A stretch of 64,000 nt of DNA from Odobenus rosmarus divergens (taxonomy: Eukaryota > Chordata > Mammalia > Carnivora > Odobenidae): the NCBI RefSeq assembly GCF_000321225.1, contig NW_004450287.1:2768282-2832281 (forward strand). The letters run 5' to 3'. The first letter of the stretch is position 1; the number at the start of each line of letters is the position of its first letter. Below, one piece after another: positions 46,818 through 58,969 of the stretch. The notes beneath the pieces are model-generated. The model did not search any database, had not been told where the DNA came from, and saw nothing but the letters and a program-made list of their open reading frames with translations. The translations under genes were made by a program, and so were the position numbers.

Positions 46818-47020
46818 ACTATTTGCCGAGTACATATCATGGCTCATGTAAATTAATCCTCACAACTGCCCTGTGGGGCAGTTATTACACAATTTTATAG
46901 ATTATTATGACATTATTACATCATATACAGATGAGAAACCAAAGCCTTAAGAGAAATTAAATTTCTTGTGGTGTAAGAGTACATAGTTTACAAGTGGTGA
47001 GGTTATAGTTTGATCACCTT
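46818..47020 (-). mobile_element. MIR SINE, minus strand
   Basis: 'AATTAATCCTCACAACTGCC', 'CTGTGGGGCAGTTATTACAC', 'ACAGATGAGAAACCAAAGCC' and 'AGAGTACATAGTTTACAAGT' follow the reversed MIR consensus, with a small internal insertion at about 46905-46927. Confidence 0.85.
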
Positions 47021-47054
47021 TATCTCTAATTCCACAAACTTGGCATTATCAACA

Positions 47055-47465
47055 ACACGAATTTACAGTCTTATTGTTCAGGAGGTCAGAAATCTAAAAT
47101 GGGTCCCATTGGGCTAGCATCAAGGTGTCAGTAGAGCTGTGTTTCTTCTGGACGATTTCAGGGACAATTCATTTTCTTGTCTTTCCAGCTTCTAGAGGCT
47201 GCTGCCTACCTTGGTACCTGGCCCCCTTCCATCTCCAGGGCCAGCAGTGGCTGGCTGAGTCTCAAACAGCATTATTCTGATACTGTTCTGCCTCTTTCAC
47301 TTATAATGGCCCTCCTGATTAGATTTGGCCCACCCAAATAATCTAGTATGATATTCTTATTTTAAAGTCAATGAATTTTATTTACAACCTTAATTTCCTC
47401 TTGGTCATATTGCATAATATTCACAGGTTCTGGAGATTAGTGTGTGGACATCTTTGAGAGATATA
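47055..47465. mobile_element. MaLR-like retrotransposon-derived relic (copy 1)
   Basis: 'AGGAGGTCAGAAATCTAAAA', 'ATCAAGGTGTCAGTAGAGCT', 'CTTCTAGAGGCTGCTGCCTA' and 'ATTCACAGGTTCTGGAGATT' track a common mammalian repeat that I associate with MaLR internal/LTR sequence. Family name uncertain; related to the copy at 48300. Confidence 0.55.
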
Positions 47466-47503
47466 CCACAGTAAGTATACTTAAAATGTTGCTCTTCCAA
47501 GTA

Positions 47504-48032
47504 CACTTGACTCTTCAACAATATGGGTTTGAATTGCATGGGTCCATTTACATGTTGATTTTTTTTTTTTTAAGATTTTGTTTATCTGACAGAGAACGAG
47601 AGAGCACAGCAGGGGGAGCAACAGAGGGAGAGGGTGAGGGAGAAGCAAGCTCCCTGCTGAGCAGGGAGCCCGATGCGGGGCTTGATTCCAGGACCCTGGG
47701 ATCATGACCTGAGCTGAAGGCAGACGCTTAACTGACTGAGCCACCCAGGCGTCCCCCTACATGTTGATTTTTTATAGTACAGTATTGTAAATGTATTTTC
47801 TCTTTCTTAGGATTTTCTTAATATTTTTTTCTGTATCTTTATTGTGAGTATATAGTATATGGTACATAGAACATACAAAATACGTGTTACTCCACTGTAT
47901 GCTACTGGTAGGGCTTCTGGTCAACAGTAGGCTATTAGCAGTTGTTTTGGGGTAATCAAAATTTATATGTGTATTTCTAACTGCACAGGGAGATTGGTGT
48001 CCCTAACCCTAATGTTGTTCAAGAGCCAACTA
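47504..48032. mobile_element. Tigger-like (Tc1/mariner, pogo group) non-autonomous DNA transposon, split by a SINE
   Basis: Terminal inverted repeats: CACTTGACTCTTCAACAATA at the left and, on the other strand at the right, TAGTTGGCTCTTGAACAACA, about 15 of 20 matching. TA dinucleotides border both ends (47502-47503, 48033-48034), the expected target duplication. Internal text ('ACAGTATTGTAAATGTATTT', 'CAACAGTAGGCTATTAGCAG') fits a known short Tigger/MER family. Without the SINE the element is about 320 bp and has no transposase. Confidence 0.8.
47567..47757 (-). mobile_element. CAN-type SINE, minus strand, inside the Tigger-like element
   Basis: Perfect 16-bp target-site duplication TACATGTTGATTTTTT. 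The left copy spans 47549-47566 (the T-run makes the right edge ambiguous) and the right copy is 47758-47773. Body and reversed head are typical. Overlapping open frames on both strands are SINE read-through. Confidence 0.96.
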
Positions 48033-48299
48033 TACTGCCTCTTTGAAAATCAAATATGCAGTTCTGATGAGAAGAACGTAGAAATTGGGAATGATAATAT
48101 CTTAATACATAAAAATGAGTTTGTGTTATATAGGTAAGTTGCTCAGCAGAAGGCACTCTAGCTTGTTTAAGTAGAGAGGAATTTAGTAGGGGATATATCT
48201 TGCTCACAGCAATACAACCAAACACAGAATGGGACCAAAGGAATTGCTTTATCTCTTTGGTGTAGAAGTTTCCTGAAGCTACTGTTGGCTACTCTGCTT

Positions 48300-48745
48300 T
48301 TTACTCTAGTATATTAGTCTGCTTGGGCTTCTAATACATAATACCACTGATTGGGTAGATTAAATAACAGAAATTGATTTCTCACAGTTTTGGAGGCTGG
48401 GGAGTTCTAAGATCAGTGTGTCAGTATGGTCAGGTTCTGGTGTCAGCATGGTTGAGTTTTGGTGAGGATCTCTTCCTTGCTTGCTGATAGAAACCTCCCT
48501 GTGTGTTCAGGGTGTTCAAATGACCTCCTCTTCTTTGTGCTGGGGTGTGCATTAGCAAACTTTCTGATAAAAATTCTTATAAAAATATTAATCCTGTTAG
48601 ATTAGGGTCTTAGAATTATGACCTCGTTCAACCTTAATTATTTTCATTAGGGGCCCCATCTCTAAATACAGTCATATTGGGGGGGTCATGGCTTCAACAT
48701 ATGAATTTTGGGGAAGGGGATAAAAACATTCAGTCCATAACATCT
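48300..48745. mobile_element. MaLR-like retrotransposon-derived relic (copy 2)
   Basis: 'TATTAGTCTGCTTGGGCTTC', 'AATTGATTTCTCACAGTTTT', 'GGAGGCTGGGGAGTTCTAAG', 'ATTAGGGTCTTAGAATTATG' and 'TTCAACATATGAATTTTGGG' follow the same family as 47055-47465 but are more complete (about 445 bp). Family name from memory; confidence in it being an old repeat is higher than in its label. Confidence 0.65.
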
Positions 48746-49269
48746 AGTAAAATGGAATTTCCATTTCTAACCTGGATTATCATGCAACTAAGTTCTAAAC
48801 ACAAGAATCCTATGGGAACATTCAGTGGCAGAGATGAAATCTAGTGTCAACACCATAGTGACACAGATGCGAAGAAATGTAGAGTGTGATTCATTTGTGG
48901 GGGACTATCAACCGTGGGAAAGATATTTAAACTATTTCAGGTAGTCACAGAAGACAGTCCTTAGAAGTAAATACAGAAGAACTATGAAAATAAACGTATT
49001 CTGTAAAAATCTTATTAATTTCAGGGTTCTTTTTGTGAAATAGATGAATCATCAGGAAATTAATGAAGTTGACAAAGTCAATATGGAAACTTGAGAAAGC
49101 TGAAGTAGATGAGAATGTTGCTTTATCACCTAAAGAGTGGATTCAGATTATTTTATGAGTTACTTTTTCCAAATCCTCAAGGAACAGTTAATTTTCAGCC
49201 TATTTAAGTGTTTCTGGGACATAGAGAAAGAAGAAAAGCTACCCTGTAATGCTGATAATAGAACCTAAC
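48746..49269. other. Unassigned sequence
   Basis: No gene or repeat recognised. Confidence 0.4.
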
Positions 49270-49640
49270 AAAGAGAATATAGAAAGAAAATATTGATCTC
49301 AATTATGAATATAGATGCAAAAATAGCAAGTAAATTATCAGCAAATGACTTCCAGCTGTATTTAATCCAGCATGACTGTGGGGTTCATATTATGAATGCA
49401 AGAATGGATCAATACTAGGAAATCTATTGATCAGATTCTTCATATTAAGAGATCTAAATGGAAATATATTTAACTATCCCCATGCAAAATTTGATTGAAT
49501 ATAATTATCATTTCTGGCTCAAAGTAAAATACTAGAATTTCTCCTTGACCCAAGAAAACTGTATACAGTATATATTTTGGACTTAAAACCTGCATTATAC
49601 TTCATGTATAATGTTAATCTGTTTAAATGGCTAGTTCATT
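49270..49640 (+). mobile_element. Ancient L1 ORF2 relic, plus strand
   Basis: 'AATATAGATGCAAAAATAGC', 'GAATGCAAGAATGGATCAAT' and 'CTGTATACAGTATATATTTT' resemble the reverse-transcriptase core part of L1 ORF2. Heavily mutated. Confidence 0.6.
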
Positions 49641-50607
49641 TATCACAAATTAAAAGGTATAAATGTTTTAGAACAGAAGCAATCTTTTCATTACTTACAG
49701 GAAAATTATCTTTGTATCCTTTGGGCAATAGAATCTGGAAGAGTGAAAGAAAACATGTAGTATATACAGTGATGATTGTGTCTTTGAGGTCTGATATTCA
49801 GCTCAGCTATTTGCCATCTTGGACAGTTGTTTAACATGTATAATAGATCAACTTCACTAAATCTAATTTTGTGTAGGTTAAAATGGACATGCCATTTGTG
49901 CTGATTCTTTATTTTGAAAGGGTTGAATGAGATTACACACCTCAAACACTACACATGAGGTTGGCGCAGTGTGAATGTGGGTGCTGTTTATTGTTATTGT
50001 TGTTGTTAGGATACATAGAAATAACAAATATAAAGTTGATATAAAAGAATCAGTAGATTCCGTGTATGTTAGTAATATCCAATCTGAATTAAAAAAAATC
50101 AACTTCCTTTGTTTTATTTATGAAAACATAAAAATACAGTTATCATATCATCAGAAAAGTAATCCCACAAATTCTGTACTAACACACGTAGGAAAACAAA
50201 CTGAAAGAACAGAGAATAATAACAAAAAGACACCTTGATTGACTTGAAAGATTTAATTGACTAAAATGATGACTTATTTTTTGCCTGCAAACTTTTAATT
50301 AGTGACTACCAATTTGTGGAGAATTGGGGTGACTAATTGACTTTGGCTGGTTGGTGCTACATATATTTGTACTGGCATCATCACTAACAATTGTTGAAAA
50401 ATTAAGAAACACAACTCTAGGACCTCCTAGTTCATTCCATTGATCCTCTAAGGCTAGGAGAATGTGAATACCTCCTCAAGTACAAATTAGTTTCCTGTTA
50501 TGATTCAAATAAATAATGGATAAGCGTATCAGAAAGAAGTCCAATACAAATCTTCCTACCATTTACTCCATCATTTTCCTTTAATTTTATATATGTTACT
50601 TCATATA
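49641..50607. other. Unassigned AT-rich sequence with a (GTT)n run
   Basis: A short TTATTGTTATTGTTGTTGTT run at 49988-50007 is the only structure. Frames at 49577-50238 on both strands are unrecognised. Confidence 0.4.
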
Positions 50608-50623
50608 TATGTTGTTAGTATTT

Positions 50624-50817
50624 TTTTGAAAGATTTTATTTATTTATTTGACAGAGAGGGACACGGCGAGAGAGGGAACACAAGCAGGGGGAGTGGGAGA
50701 GGGAGAAACAGGCTCCCCTCAGAGCAGGGAGCCCGATGCGGGGCTCGAACCCAGGACCCCGGGATCATGACCTGAGCCGAAGGCAGACACTTAACAACTG
50801 AGCCACCCAGACGCCCC
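50624..50817 (-). mobile_element. CAN-type SINE, minus strand
   Basis: Perfect 16-bp target-site duplication TATGTTGTTAGTATTT (50608-50623 and 50818-50833). Near-consensus body, so probably fairly young. Confidence 0.97.
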
Positions 50818-50887
50818 TATGTTGTTAGTATTTAAAATTGATTTTGTTCTTCCTGATTCAGTAGTCTGAAATGAACAAAAATGATCT

Positions 50888-51030
50888 TTAATTCATTCAT
50901 CCATTCACTTGTACAGTCACATAACAGATATTTACTGAGTACCTATTCTGTGTCAGGTTCTGTACTAGATGGATGGAATACATTAGTGAACAAAACTGAC
51001 TTTCTGTGGTCTATATTCTAATGGTAATTT
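50888..51030 (-). mobile_element. L2 LINE 3' end relic, minus strand
   Basis: 'ATTTACTGAGTACCTATTCT', 'GTGTCAGGTTCTGTACTAGA' and 'TTAGTGAACAAAACTGACTT' are the reversed L2 terminus. Confidence 0.8.
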
Positions 51031-51374
51031 CCTTATATTATAGGTGTATGATTCCTGGGAATTATGTGGATTAGAAAAATAAAGTATGGTGTATCTGGAA
51101 ATCTCTCATCAAAAGAAATCAGTATTACTTTTCCAGTAGTATTCCTGTTTATTTTAAATGTCTTCCCCATATGTCTTATCACATAGAACTATTTCTGTGC
51201 AACAGAAAATAATTTAAAAACAGCGTATGACCTGTGTCAGATTCACCTTAGCAAATTCAGCCATAAATCTGTATCTCCAAGGTCATTTTTTCTTATACTA
51301 ATTATAGGATCTCTACATTCTTTTTTAGAGTATCCTTTGTCTTTTGACAAGCTGTAAATTTTCTCTCTGTATAA

Positions 51375-52140
51375 CAAATTGAATATTCAGTTCAATTTAA
51401 CAAATATTTTGAATGGGTATGATTGTGTTATATCTTATTTAGTGGAGAGATTTATTTAGTAACACTTTTCTCAAGGACCTTACAGTTGATTGGGTAAGAT
51501 TGTACAAAAATGACAAAATTTAACATAAATGAGGGAATAAAACAAAAAACAAAACAAATAAGGGCATCATCATTTAACTCAGTCTTGAAAAAAATGGGAA
51601 AATGTTAATAGGCATATAGATTGAAGAAAGAAAGGAAAGTCCAGGGTGAAAGAACAGGATAAATTCTTACGGATAAAAGAATAAAAATATATTTGAGCTT
51701 TGAAAGATGTTGAGAAGTTCAAAGTGGCTGGACAATAGGGTATGTGGAAACAGTGGCAAGAGATGAGTCTGGACATGTATAATTGTAAAGAACCTTAAAA
51801 ACTAAGATAAGGAGTTTAAAATTTACCATATAAACAGTAGAATATGATAAAATTTTTTTGAGGCCCAAGAAATAACTTGTGCTTTATTTTAATAATGGGG
51901 ATTGATATTGTGGAGTAACTTGGAAAAAGGTAGAGATTAAAGATCTAAATCTCCAGTTACAAGCTATTACCATAGTACATTTGATATGTGATATGGATCT
52001 GAACTAGGGTATTGGAAGAAGGAATGGAAAGGAAGTAGAACTTACAGATTAGATATAAATGATAGAAAGAACTAGATGTGACTTTACTATTCAGAATGAC
52101 TGGTAAGGGTGGTGATGCCATTAATCAAAAAAAGTGAACA
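51375..52140 (-). mobile_element. L2 LINE 3' region, minus strand, about 0.77 kb
   Basis: Begins with 'TTTAACAAATATTTTGAATG' and 'TCTCAAGGACCTTACAGTTG' (reversed terminus). It continues through 'AAAGTCCAGGGTGAAAGAAC', 'AGATGAGTCTGGACATGTAT' and 'AACTAAGATAAGGAGTTTAA', the L2 segment upstream of its 3' end. No open frame. Confidence 0.7.
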
Positions 52141-52447
52141 TAATTAAAAGGAATTTTTGGTGTAAAAACTTTTTGCTTTTAGCTTTGGTTATGTTTGATA
52201 TGTGCTGTGGGAGGAGTTTAATGTGGAAATGCAAGCTGGCAACAATGTATTCTACTTAAGATAAATTTCATATCCAAAATTCTACCTTATTCACACCTCA
52301 GTATTTTGAGTATCAATGATACTAGCTATGCCTTTTAGAATGATAATTAAAATTATAAAATATTTCATATATTGGTAAGGAATTTAATATATAATTCCCT
52401 TACCATTGGCTGGATTGTGTTTGAATGTTAAAACTTTGGTAATCATT
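52141..52447. other. Unassigned sequence
   Basis: No feature recognised. Confidence 0.4.
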
Positions 52448-52461
52448 AGAAGGTAGTTCAA

Positions 52462-52686
52462 GGGGGGGCGCCTGGGTGGCTCAGTCAGTTAAGCATCTGC
52501 CTTGGGCTCAGGTTATGATCCCAGGGTCCTGGGATAGAGCCCCACATTGATCCACCCTTCGGGCTCCCTGCTTAGTGGGGACTCTGCTTCTCCCTCTATT
52601 CCTCTCCCTGCTCATGCTTGTATGCACACACTCTCTCTCTTTTTCTCTCCTCTCTCTCTCTGAAATAAATAAAATCTTTAAAAAAA
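52462..52686 (+). mobile_element. CAN-type SINE, plus strand, with an 11-bp internal insertion
   Basis: Target-site duplication AGAAGGTAGTTCAA (52448-52461) / AGAAGATAGTTCAA (52687-52700). The body contains an extra GATCCACCCTT between 'CCCACATT' and 'CGGGCTCCCTG', not seen in the other copies here. Confidence 0.95.
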
Positions 52687-52700
52687 AGAAGATAGTTCAA

Positions 52701-53928
52701 AAAAGAAAAGAAGGGGAAGGATAGTTAACATTCAATACCAAAGCGAATGTTGGATTACTTTTGCTCCTTTCACTCAAATTCACAATCAATAGAAAGACAA
52801 ATTTTGAGGGCTCACTAAACATGTCAGTGAGATCATGTTAGTTATGCCAGTGTACTGTGCATAAATAATCAGTGTCTGTGTTCTCCAAGGGAAGTACCCA
52901 AAGACTTAGTTAACCTCTCAAAGAAGATTTTAAATTAATGTGTTTCAAATTTTAATTCATGCAAATCTCATGCACTTTAGTCTTAAAATGTACATTCTGA
53001 TATAGTAGGTGTGGACTGGGACTCAATATTCTGTATTTCTAGCAGGTTCCAGGTGATAATGAAATCATTACTCTATGGAACACGATGAGTTAGCAAGGCT
53101 CTAGATTTACAATGTGAACTTTGGAAGAGAGGAGATGAATTTGGTGATTTAAAATTTCCCAATGAATGTTTTAGCAATCCATAGGGAAAAAAGCTTATGG
53201 GGCTTTTGTATTAAATTATTGGACAGTTTTCATACCTAGTTTGATTTGATTCAGATTCTGAACACTGGCCATGTTGCTGGAAATGGCTGATCATGTTGCA
53301 AAATGTGAAGTCGCAGGTCTTTTTCAGTCTCAGTTACCTGAAAATTGAATCTTGAGTTGTGACGAATTCTTAATCTTGGCTCAGCACAGGATGGCCTTAG
53401 GTGCCACACATCCCTGGAAGCAAGAAGTACCTCAGGTTCTAATGTTGCTGTGAGATTTTTCAACAGCCCCTTCATTTTTTTTCTTTTTTGCTTTGACGTT
53501 TCTTTGATCTCTCAGCTATCTGAAGAGAATGGGCATACTTTCTAGCCTATCAGGAAAATATCTCTCAACCACCCCCACTGCAAATAAAAACAAAAAATAA
53601 ACCTCAGATGTAGAATCATTTTTTTTTCCTTCTGGTTTTCTTTGCTGAATATTCGATAATGGGTTCAGTCACAGATTTGTGAAGTAGCTGAAGATTAACT
53701 TCTGTAACATTCCAGCCTTCAAAAACCCCTTCTTTATCCATTCCTAGGAATCCATATTTTAATTTTTTTCCTCTACTTTTTAGCAAGACATTTATTTGAT
53801 CTTCTATTCACATGAAGTATACATGATTAGCAGTTGAAATATTACTTGTCTCTTGAAGAATTTATACAGTAGTTAATATAAACTAAGTTTTAACTGGTAA
53901 ATTTCAAACAAAATCAGGAACACTTAAG
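52701..53928. other. Unassigned sequence
   Basis: About 1.2 kb without a recognised element. A 74-codon minus-strand frame at 53251-53475 has no recognisable family. Confidence 0.4.
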
Positions 53929-53940
53929 AATTAATTTGGG

Positions 53941-54118
53941 GGGTGCCTGGGTGGCTCAGTTGGTTAAGCCTTTGGCACAGGTCATGATCTCAGGTCCTCG
54001 ATCGAGCCCTGCATCGGGCGCCCTGCTCAGCAGGGAGCCTGCTTCTCCCTCTCCCTCTCCCCCACCCGTTCGTGCTCGCTCACTCTCTCTCTCTCAAATA
54101 AATACAAATCTTTAAAAA
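53941..54118 (+). mobile_element. CAN-type SINE, plus strand, 5' body shortened
   Basis: Head GGGTGCCTGGGTGGCTCAGT then directly 'TTGGTTAAGCCTTTGGCACA', so part of the A/B-box spacer is lost. Target-site duplication AATTAATTTGGG (53929-53940 and 54119-54130). Confidence 0.94.
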
Positions 54119-54130
54119 AATTAATTTGGG

Positions 54131-55869
54131 ATGTACAAGACCGTCTCTGTGGTTCTTAAATCATACCCATTTCTTTTCAAATAGTTTAGTAAAAGACTGT
54201 CAGCCAAGGCAGTGTCCTGAAAGAATTCATACGCTTGTATGACTTGATTGATGATGACTTTGTGAGCACCTGACTAATAATCAGAGGGTGGAGGTTGTTT
54301 CTGTTAATGCAGGAAAAAGAAATTTGGAGTCCTTAATATGCAGTGTCATTGTGATTATGGGTAACTGTGGGAAACACAATGAGAACCAAAAAATTTTAAG
54401 GATTTTCAGTATGCATGCAAATCAGTTGTATTACCTTCTTGCACTAATTGGTAATTTTTACCATTGTTTTTAAATCTCTGAAATTTTATTTAGGCAAAAT
54501 TAAATCATTTGCACTGTAAGAACTGCCTCCTAGCCCACAAATGTCCTCAATTGGTACTTAGCATTTGCATATCAGTATATTTCTCTCTTCTATATCTATC
54601 CTGTATAGAATTCTTGGGAAATTATACAATACTGCATTCCCTAACAATATTTTGTTATGATCTCAGAAATTACTTTTGTACATATATTAAGAATCCATTG
54701 ACCTTAGACAGCAAGTGGGCACTTTTTTCATACTTGAGCATTTCTATTTTAGTTTTCTACCTCTTATCCTAATTTTATTGTGTTTCTGAAAATCAGAATA
54801 CTAAATTTACTGAAGCTATTAAAATTGGTCCAAGAAAATTCATATACATAGGAAATTCCATATGTACACCTTAGGGGAATAGAACAGATTTCTCCAAAAC
54901 ATATCTTTCTTAGCACAATTTCTTAGCTATTTAAAAGACAATACAATTGTTTAGCATCCAGTAATTTTGAAGACACTGGGTATTTTTTCCTTAACATTTA
55001 TGCATATTAAAACATCTTGACTCGTTATTCTAAATGTTTTATGGTTATTCTCTCTCATGTCTTTCATATTTAAAATGCATGTTACTTGTGTTTCAGTAGA
55101 ATGTTTGTGTTTTTTCTCTTTTATTTCTTTGTACTTCAAGGAAACAATAATCTTAACAAACAAGTGGATTTTTTTTAGATTTTTCTAAGTTTTGGTGTAA
55201 TCTTTTGTGTTTTCCATACCATGAACATTTTGTTCTTTATCATTATATGCTGTAAGTTTCTGGTGATTACAATATATAGTAAATATATGAAAGCAAAGAG
55301 AAGCAAATCTCCTAGAATTTTATTACTCTAAAAAAGGGATCACGAACACTAATATTTCTACCTTGTATGTGCTTAATGAATCATTCATGCCATGCCTTGT
55401 CTCAAAAGGAGATACTTGGAACCTTGTGAAAAGGACAGGCCATTTTGATACTAATGTTAAAGTTAGAATATATCTGAAATTACCTATGAAGTTACTTTTT
55501 AAGCATTTTCTAGTTATCCATATTTTGGAGTAGTTTTGATTCCACAAGTGAAGTATGTGGTCTTATGGTGGTATAGGAATAGATAAACTTTGGTTGGATA
55601 TGTCTTCATCTTTTCCTATCAATCTCAATTTATAACCTCCTGTAACCTCTCAGTGGTTATCGTTCTAGGTGGAAATCCTTTTTTTTTTTTTCCTATTTTC
55701 TCTGTCTCTTGGTAATTCTAGTTGTTTTTTGTTAAAAAATATTCTTTTGCTTGACTACTAGGAAAAGTAATAAACAAAAATAAATACATCATTATATATT
55801 GTAGTATTTGTTAAGATAAAAAAAGGGAATTTTAAAAGAGACCATTTGGGGGATCTAATATAGATAAGG
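54131..55869. other. Unassigned AT-rich sequence
   Basis: About 1.7 kb with no recognised element; frames of 61-87 codons (54288-54772, 54951-55163, 55323-55547) have no recognisable similarity. Confidence 0.4.
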
Positions 55870-56170
55870 GGATACCCCTGAGCAACTGATATTTAAGAGG
55901 TATTTTCTGAGACCAGGAAAATAGGTAGTACTTAGCTAGATTGTGAGTGTTGAGGAATTATCTTCTAGGTAAAGGAAAAGCATGTGCAAAAAACTCTGAG
56001 GTCAGATTATACTTGCCGAGTTAAGAGATTGAAAGGGTGCCGGAATTTTCAGAATGTAGTGAGAAATGTGTGAAAGGGAAATGAGATGGTATTACAACAG
56101 TAGTTACTGGAGGCTGTAACAAAGATTGGACCTTTGAGTCTTTGAAAGCCAATGGTATAAAAATTGTATT
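55870..56170 (-). mobile_element. L2 LINE relic, minus strand
   Basis: 'GGAAAAGCATGTGCAAAAAA', 'GAAAGGGAAATGAGATGGTA' and 'GCCAATGGTATAAAAATTGT' resemble the L2 3' region as at 51600-52000. Eroded. Confidence 0.5.
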
Positions 56171-56270
56171 TAAGTTTTTATTTTGAGTGAACATTCAAGA
56201 TTGAACTCCCCAGGTTCCTACATGACAATTTTTATCATAATTTTTATAAGTTTCATAATAGATTTTTAAA

Positions 56271-56470
56271 AAATATTTATTTATTTTAGAGAGAGAGGCG
56301 AGGGGAAGGGGCAGAGGGGAAGAGAGAGGGTCTTAAGCACACTCCGCGTTGAGCACAGAGCCCAAAGTGGAGCTCAGTCTCATGACCCTGAGATCACAAC
56401 CCTGAGAGCACCACCCGAGCCAAAACCTAAGAGTCAGACGCTTAACTGACTGCACTACCTAGGTGTCCCT
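56271..56470 (-). mobile_element. Older CAN-type SINE subfamily, minus strand
   Basis: 'GGTCTTAAGCACACTCCGCG', 'ATGACCCTGAGATCACAACC', 'CCAAAACCTAAGAGTCAGAC' and a decayed reversed head. Flanks ATAATAGATTTTTAAA (56255-56270) and its near copy 56471-56487. Confidence 0.9.
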
Positions 56471-56487
56471 ATAATAGAGTTTTTAAA

Positions 56488-57639
56488 GTACTCTTCTAGA
56501 AAGACTAATGAAAATCCCATATTTGTTTTTATTTGTTCTTTCTAAAAATATTCTTGAACATATATGTGTAAGTGGAAATATAACTTTCTTTTCATTTTGG
56601 GTACATTTTTGGCTTTATAATTTTTATAAACATTATTCTCTCTAACATAAAGGTGTCTGGAAAATAATTATGACTGATTTTCTGTTGAAACCAGAAAGTC
56701 ATCTTCCACTGACACGTTGAAGATACTGAAAAGTTATTTCATTAGGAGGAAGTGTATCTTCAGTAACAATTTATTTTATACTTACTCATGCTCTGATGGA
56801 ATGTTTCGTTCTCTTCTTGGACTACTTAGGTATTCATTAATGAGACAATTCACTTCTTAGAGCTTTGAGTTTAGATGTATTTTAATTATGCTTGTTTAGA
56901 TGTGTTTTAATTATTTACTGTATGCTTCACTATGAATGGAGCTATTATAGATATCATTAAATTCAAACTTTTATCGCAATTGTTCTAGTTGGAAGGCTTT
57001 ACGTGAGAAAAGGATGCAGAGAAAATATAGATACTGAGATTAAGATTACACCCATAAAATTCTTGTTGCATTAAACCTTTATAATTTTAACTGATTTAGG
57101 TATTGGACTTCTGCCATTTTGCTTAAGATCATTGAAATCAAAATGATTATACTACCAGCAAATTTTAAAAATATCGACCATATATTTATTCAATTTCAAG
57201 TGATCTTCTTAAATCAGTCAGCTATCTTGAAACCATCCCTCTTTTTCTTAAACCAGAACACATTTCAATATATAAGCATTTCACGTGCTTTGTCCTTCAA
57301 ATTGATACCATTTTAAATTAATTGGTATACTTTTAATGTACTTCCTTTATTTTTATGAGTGATTTTGTTGACTTTTACCAATTTTTCATCTCCAGATTTC
57401 TTCTAGGTAATTCATTCATTTTGTGATAATGAAGGACTGATAGCTGAATTAGCTAAATCATCTAACCAGAGATTATCAGGTGATACAAGAGATACAGAGG
57501 ATGCAACTTCCTGTCCTTTTGCTAATAACTTTTTCATCTTGATATATTCAACACTGTTTACTTCTCTTTTTTCTTGTCTCAGTTTCATCCTTGTTCCTTT
57601 CTGGTCTGCTAATTTATTTCATTTCCTTTGATCCAGAGA
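56488..57639. other. Unassigned AT-rich sequence
   Basis: No recognised repeat or gene; the 65-codon frame at 57119-57316 is not recognised. Confidence 0.4.
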
Positions 57640-58800
57640 TTTAAAAATTGTACTTAGTTTTATAAAGACTTAATATCGTAAAGATATCCATTATTCCCTG
57701 GTAGATCTATAAATGCAGTGTGATCTCCATTAATACTACATCATGCTTTTTTGAGTGTGAAAATTCCTAGCTGATTTTTAATTTTATATGAACTAAGAAT
57801 TTTTGGATCAGCTATAACCAAGAAAATTTTGAAGAACAACAGGAAGATATCCAAACATTTAGTAAAGGTATATTAATGAGGACAGTATGGGGTTGGTCCA
57901 GATATAGACTAATGGAACACAGTTTGGAATCGAGAAGCAGATAGACAAAGGTAATAGTGCAGAACATCAAGGGAAAAAAGCAACCACAAAAGCTAGAGCT
58001 CCAGGCGTTTGTACAAGTTCCTTCCAGAGACCTGTTGACCTGGTTTTAGAGTTGCAGTGAGCTGGAGGGAGAAGTCAGTGGAAGTCCTCACTGGCTAATT
58101 AGAAGCTGGATCCTCAGGCGGCAGTTAGTATATACAGTCAAGTCCCTTTTGGGGAAAGACTGAGAGATGGGTATTTTTGCATACTCTCTCTGCAGTGAGC
58201 TCTGGAGGGTGGGGATAGTCTAACTGAATGCTTACAAGCAACCTATAAGAATTTCTTTTTTGTTTGTTACATTCTTTTATGATTCAGGAATGCAAGTCCC
58301 CTTGGTTTTCAGAGCAGGTGATCCCAGAACCATCCCTTGGGTGGCAGATGCAAAAACTGCCATTTGAATGGCTAAAATCTCATATGCCACACAGCTTTGG
58401 CAAGAATGTAAAGCAAGTGGAAGTCGGCTTTACTACTGGCAGGAACAGTAAATTGGTATAACCCCTATGGAAAACTGTCTGACAGTATTAACTAAAGTTG
58501 AATATCACCTTGCCCTATCATCTAGCAGTTCTGTTATTTGTATCTATCCTAGGTATTTTCCAAACAGAAATGAATGTACCAAAATATATATACAAGAATT
58601 TACATTGCAGTGTTGTTCATAATGTCTCTGAACTAGAAACTATCCAAGTATTTATCAAGAGTAGATTTGGCAAATATATATCTGTGAAAACTGTTGAACT
58701 ATTCCCAATAACATGAAGGAATCCCATTAATTCATTGAAATTCATCAATGATCTTAGCATATGTGATTTTAGCACTTTTTTTTGCATGCATAGTATCCTG
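57640..58800 (+). mobile_element. Ancient L1 ORF2 3' half relic, plus strand
   Basis: The first block (57640-57990) holds 'GATCAGCTATAACCAAGAAA' and 'CCAGATATAGACTAATGGAA'. The second block (58380-58800) holds 'GGAACAGTAAATTGGTATAA', 'CCTATGGAAAACTGTCTGAC' and 'GAATTTACATTGCAGTGTTG'. Both follow L1 ORF2 C-terminal/3' sequence in order, separated by unassigned sequence. Frames at 58264-58716 are remnants only. Confidence 0.65.
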
Positions 58801-58969
58801 AGGAACTGATATATTTAAGTACTACACAAATAACTTCAATTTTAAAAAGAAAAAAATAGTTTTTAATTTAAAATTAGAAGTAATAAGAAATGATGAAAAG
58901 AAAAAGGAGGAGGGTAATAAATTAAGAGTTGCAATATTTATTTCTATAGGTATTTTTCAACTGGTTATT

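Noticed and set aside
47999..48012. Interstitial telomere repeat (CCCTAACCCTAA)
   Set aside because: Only about two units, and they are part of the right-hand terminal region of the Tigger-like element.
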